DNA of 7,915 nucleotides, from the NCBI GenBank assembly GCA_003542355.1, contig DPKU01000023.1, forward strand, positions 1-7,915, written 5' to 3'. A program made the position numbers and the translations under genes. Positions 6,109 through 7,915 of the stretch are shown piece after piece; the stretch's first letter is position 1; the number at the start of each line of letters is the position of its first letter. Source of the DNA: Clostridiales bacterium (GTDB lineage Bacteria > Bacillota > Clostridia > Peptostreptococcales > Anaerovoracaceae). The notes under the pieces were generated by a model. The model worked only from the letters and a program-made list of their open reading frames with translations. It did not search any database and was not told where the DNA came from.

Positions 6109-7121
6109 ATATCAAAGCACTTACAAGAGAAGAACGAAAAGCATTTCTCGTATCCCTAGGAGAACCAGCCTACAGGGAAAAACAGCTGTTCCAATGGATC
6201 AGCAGGGGTGTGGATGGCCTGGATGAGATGACGGATCTGCCCCGGCCGCTTCGGGAAAAGCTTGCGGAATCCTGCACGTATGAATCCTTGGCCATCGCAG
6301 CCGAGCAGATCTCTTCCGGTGACGGAACCCGCAAATTCCTGTTGACGCTTCCCGACGGCAATACGGTCGAAGCTGTGTTCATGATGTACGAATACGGCAA
6401 CACACTGTGTCTTTCCACTCAGGTGGGGTGTGCCATGGGCTGCAGCTTCTGCGCCTCCGGGATCGGCGGAAAAGTCCGCAATTTAAAAGCTTGGGAAATG
6501 CTGGATCAATTTCTTGTCTGTCAGAAGCGGTCAGGAGCCCTGGCGAATCACATCGTGCTCATGGGCATGGGGGAGCCCTTTGATAATTATGCGGAAGTTT
6601 CGCAGTTTCTTCGCACCCTTCACGATCCTGACGGCGTAGGGATGAGCTATCGCAGCATGACGGTCTCCACCTGCGGGCTCATTCCGAAGATCCGGCAGTT
6701 TGGCAGTGATTTTCCGCAGGTCAATCTGGCCATCTCTCTCCATGGGGCCTCCCAGAAGGAACGGGAGGAGCGGATGCCTGTGGCAAAGGCCTGGCCGATG
6801 CAGGAGCTGATGAAGGCTTGCAGGGAATACACGGAGCAAACGGGAAGGCGCATCACATTTGAGTATGCTTTGATCGAAGGGGAGAATGATGATCCGGGAA
6901 CGGCGCAGCGCCTTGCGGAGCTACTTCGGGGTATGCTTTGCCACGTGAACCTGATCCCGCTGAATCCTGTCACAGATATCGGACTGCAGGGCAGCTCGCG
7001 GGTCCAGTCCGCCCGCTTTGCGCGCATATTGGAGGACCGGGGCATTCCGGTGAGCATCCGCCGGCAGCTGGGATCGGATATTGCGGCCGCCTGCGGACAA
7101 CTCAGGCGAAATAATTCCTGA
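6105..7121 (+). CDS. rlmN: Dual-specificity 23S rRNA/tRNA adenine-C2 methyltransferase RlmN
   Basis: RlmN is a cytoplasmic radical-SAM enzyme that methylates C2 of A2503 in 23S rRNA and, in studied bacteria, A37 of some tRNAs. The 338-residue protein is complete. The 4Fe-4S cluster motif is CAMGCSFC (C109, C113, C116), followed by the SAM-binding MGMGEP (residues 153-158) and the strand VNLAISLHG (206-214). By alignment with the E. coli enzyme, C330 in AAACGQL is the methyl-carrying cysteine, C102 the second mechanistic cysteine and E89 the conserved glutamate; all three are present at the right spacing, so activity is expected. QLGSDIAAACGQL rather than a Cfr-type sequence supports RlmN. The start has AGAGG (6096-6100), 4 bases upstream, and a stronger AGGAGG (6083-6088) 16 bases upstream. 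It lies 24 bases after the transporter gene. Confidence 0.98.
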   Translation: MNIKALTREERKAFLVSLGEPAYREKQLFQWISRGVDGLDEMTDLPRPLREKLAESCTYESLAIAAEQISSGDGTRKFLLTLPDGNTVEAVFMMYEYGNTLCLSTQVGCAMGCSFCASGIGGKVRNLKAWEMLDQFLVCQKRSGALANHIVLMGMGEPFDNYAEVSQFLRTLHDPDGVGMSYRSMTVSTCGLIPKIRQFGSDFPQVNLAISLHGASQKEREERMPVAKAWPMQELMKACREYTEQTGRRITFEYALIEGENDDPGTAQRLAELLRGMLCHVNLIPLNPVTDIGLQGSSRVQSARFARILEDRGIPVSIRRQLGSDIAAACGQLRRNNS

Positions 7122-7138
7122 AATTTCTCTGGTTGTTC

Positions 7139-7167
7139 TTGTCGCGGGTGAGAGGGTCATGTATAAT
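7139..7167 (+). promoter_or_regulatory. Promoter for the P-loop protein gene
   Basis: A perfect -10 box TATAAT (7162-7167) and a -35 box TTGTCG (7139-7144, 4 of 6 matches) are separated by 17 bases in the gap after rlmN. Transcription should start near 7174, giving a leader of about 60 A/T-rich bases. No clear terminator precedes it, so readthrough from rlmN is also possible. This leader is the only stretch of any size in the window without coding sequence; I see no convincing riboswitch or strong hairpin in it. Confidence 0.7.
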
Positions 7168-7234
7168 GATTAAACAAACGACGTCAATCGTAAATATAGA
7201 ATAGATCAAAAAAATTGCAGAGGGGGCGATCATC

Positions 7235-7654
7235 ATGGTGAAGTTACTCATTGGCCACAAAGGCAGTGGTAAAACCAAAAAGATGGTTGATATGGCCAAC
7301 GCCAGCCTGGAGAAGGTAAACGGGAGCGTTGTGTTCATCAACAAAAATCACAGGCTGATGTACGATTTGAAGTATCGTATTCGGGTGGTGTGCATGGAAG
7401 ACTTTGAGCACGTAACGAATATCGACGAGTATATCGGCTTTCTTTATGGGATCATCAGTCAGGATCACGATATTGAGATCATCTTTATCGACAGCATTCT
7501 GAAGCATGCCGATGTAAAACTGGAAGACCTGGAGGAATTCCTGGGCCGTCTGTCCAACATATCCGAGAAACACGGACCGGAATTCGTAGTCAGCATCAGT
7601 CAGGATATCGAAGCGCTGGGCAGCTATATCAATCAATACAAAATTTTGAAGTAA
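7235..7654 (+). CDS. Small P-loop ATP-binding protein of unknown function
   Basis: A 139-residue soluble protein. It opens with a strand and Walker A motif, LLIGHKGSGKT (residues 4-14; G7, K13, T14), has a Walker B-like strand IEIIFID (80-86; D86) and a late strand EFVVSIS (116-122) where a sensor-like strand would lie. It has no room for an added domain, so it is a minimal P-loop fold. I recall similar short proteins in many Clostridia, often labelled 'ATP-binding protein' or, misleadingly, 'twitching motility protein PilT'; the PilT name is not supported because the Asp box and His box of PilT are absent. AGGGGG (7221-7226) is 8 bases before the ATG. It has its own promoter and is followed 17 bases later by a Nudix hydrolase gene. 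Function and substrate are unknown; thymidine-kinase-like or kinase-like folds are possible distant relatives. Confidence 0.88.
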   Translation: MVKLLIGHKGSGKTKKMVDMANASLEKVNGSVVFINKNHRLMYDLKYRIRVVCMEDFEHVTNIDEYIGFLYGIISQDHDIEIIFIDSILKHADVKLEDLEEFLGRLSNISEKHGPEFVVSISQDIEALGSYINQYKILK

Positions 7655-7671
7655 CAGTAGGAAACACATAG

Positions 7672-7915
7672 ATGAAAGCTTGGGAGATCAAGGAAAAACT
7701 GGATGGCCGTAAACCTGGTATCATCGAGGTGGAACGGGCCAGCGCAGTCATGATCCCGCTCGTAGAAAAAGAAGATGGGCTGTACCTTCTTTTTGAAAAA
7801 AGGGCAAACGGGATTCGTCAGGGCGGGGAGATCTGCTTTCCCGGCGGCCGGATCGATCCGGGCGAAAAGCCCGAGCGCACCGCATTGAGGGAGATGGAAG
7901 AAGAGTTGGGGCTGC
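7672..7915 (+). CDS. Nudix hydrolase, CoA-diphosphatase type (N-terminal part)
   Basis: The first 81 residues of a Nudix hydrolase, cut by the window end. The Nudix box is complete: G59-x5-E65-x7-R73-E74-M-E-E77-E78-L-G80-L, which binds the catalytic divalent metals. Just before it is LLFEKRANGIRQGGEICFPGG (residues 39-59 region), resembling the CoA-pyrophosphatase (NudL/YeaB) signature that precedes the box in enzymes splitting CoA into phosphopantetheine and 3',5'-ADP. One residue seems to be missing between R49 and the conserved G52 compared with the form I remember, so the substrate assignment is tentative. AGGA (7659-7662) lies 9 bases before the ATG. The 17-base gap to the P-loop gene suggests they share a message. 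Confidence 0.93.
   Translation, partial: MKAWEIKEKLDGRKPGIIEVERASAVMIPLVEKEDGLYLLFEKRANGIRQGGEICFPGGRIDPGEKPERTALREMEEELGL

Noticed and set aside
7088..7108. CGCCTG/CAGGCG hairpin at the end of rlmN
   Set aside because: The 6-bp stem with a 9-base loop lies inside coding sequence and is followed by AAATAATT, not a T run, so it is not a convincing terminator.
7174..7234. Possible riboswitch in the leader of the P-loop gene
   Set aside because: The leader is short and A/T-rich with only a 4-bp ACGA/TCGT stem; no known riboswitch pattern or terminator is visible.

Overview
The window reads as an ordinary chromosomal segment of a low-to-mid GC Gram-positive anaerobe, most likely a member of the Clostridia (Bacillota). 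The reasons are a class A penicillin-binding protein with a Gram-positive-type acidic/proline tail, a full-length three-part ComEC followed by holA, a small P-loop protein of a type I recall only from Clostridia, AGGAGG-like ribosome binding sites and sigma-A-type promoters. Base composition looks close to 50 percent GC. This placement is inferred from gene content, not from a search. All genes are on the plus strand and there is no sign of mobile elements, CRISPR, tRNA or rRNA.

Layout. 1-717: C-terminal end of a PBP1A-type peptidoglycan synthase. 714-1646: membrane-anchored calcineurin-like metallophosphoesterase, coupled to the PBP by a 4-base overlap and starting with TTG. 1679-4111: comEC, the DNA uptake channel. 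4108-5166: holA, DNA polymerase III delta, overlapping comEC by ATGA. 5181-6080: EamA/DMT-family transporter. 6105-7121: rlmN, radical-SAM 23S rRNA/tRNA methyltransferase. 7235-7654: small P-loop protein of unknown function, with its own promoter. 7672-7915: start of a Nudix hydrolase of the CoA-diphosphatase type, cut by the window end. The longest stretch without a gene is 113 bases (7122-7234), and it carries a promoter.

The most unusual structure is at the front of comEC. A near-consensus promoter (TTGACA, 17-base spacer, TAGTAT at 1626-1654) overlaps the end of the phosphoesterase gene. Within the first 115 bases of the comEC coding sequence there are then two hairpins each followed directly by a run of T: a modest one at 1683-1708 and a strong 13-bp one at 1758-1791. 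The GTG start of comEC overlaps an out-of-frame ATG that opens a five-codon dead-end frame. Taken together this looks like a translation-dependent attenuator inside the comEC gene: untranslated message would stop early, translated message would read through. A second promoter-like element near the end of comEC (3963-3990) could keep the essential holA gene expressed independently. The sequence elements are seen directly; the regulatory interpretation is inference.

Apart from the 139-residue P-loop protein, whose role is unknown, the proteins all belong to well-known families, so I do not claim a new multi-gene system here.
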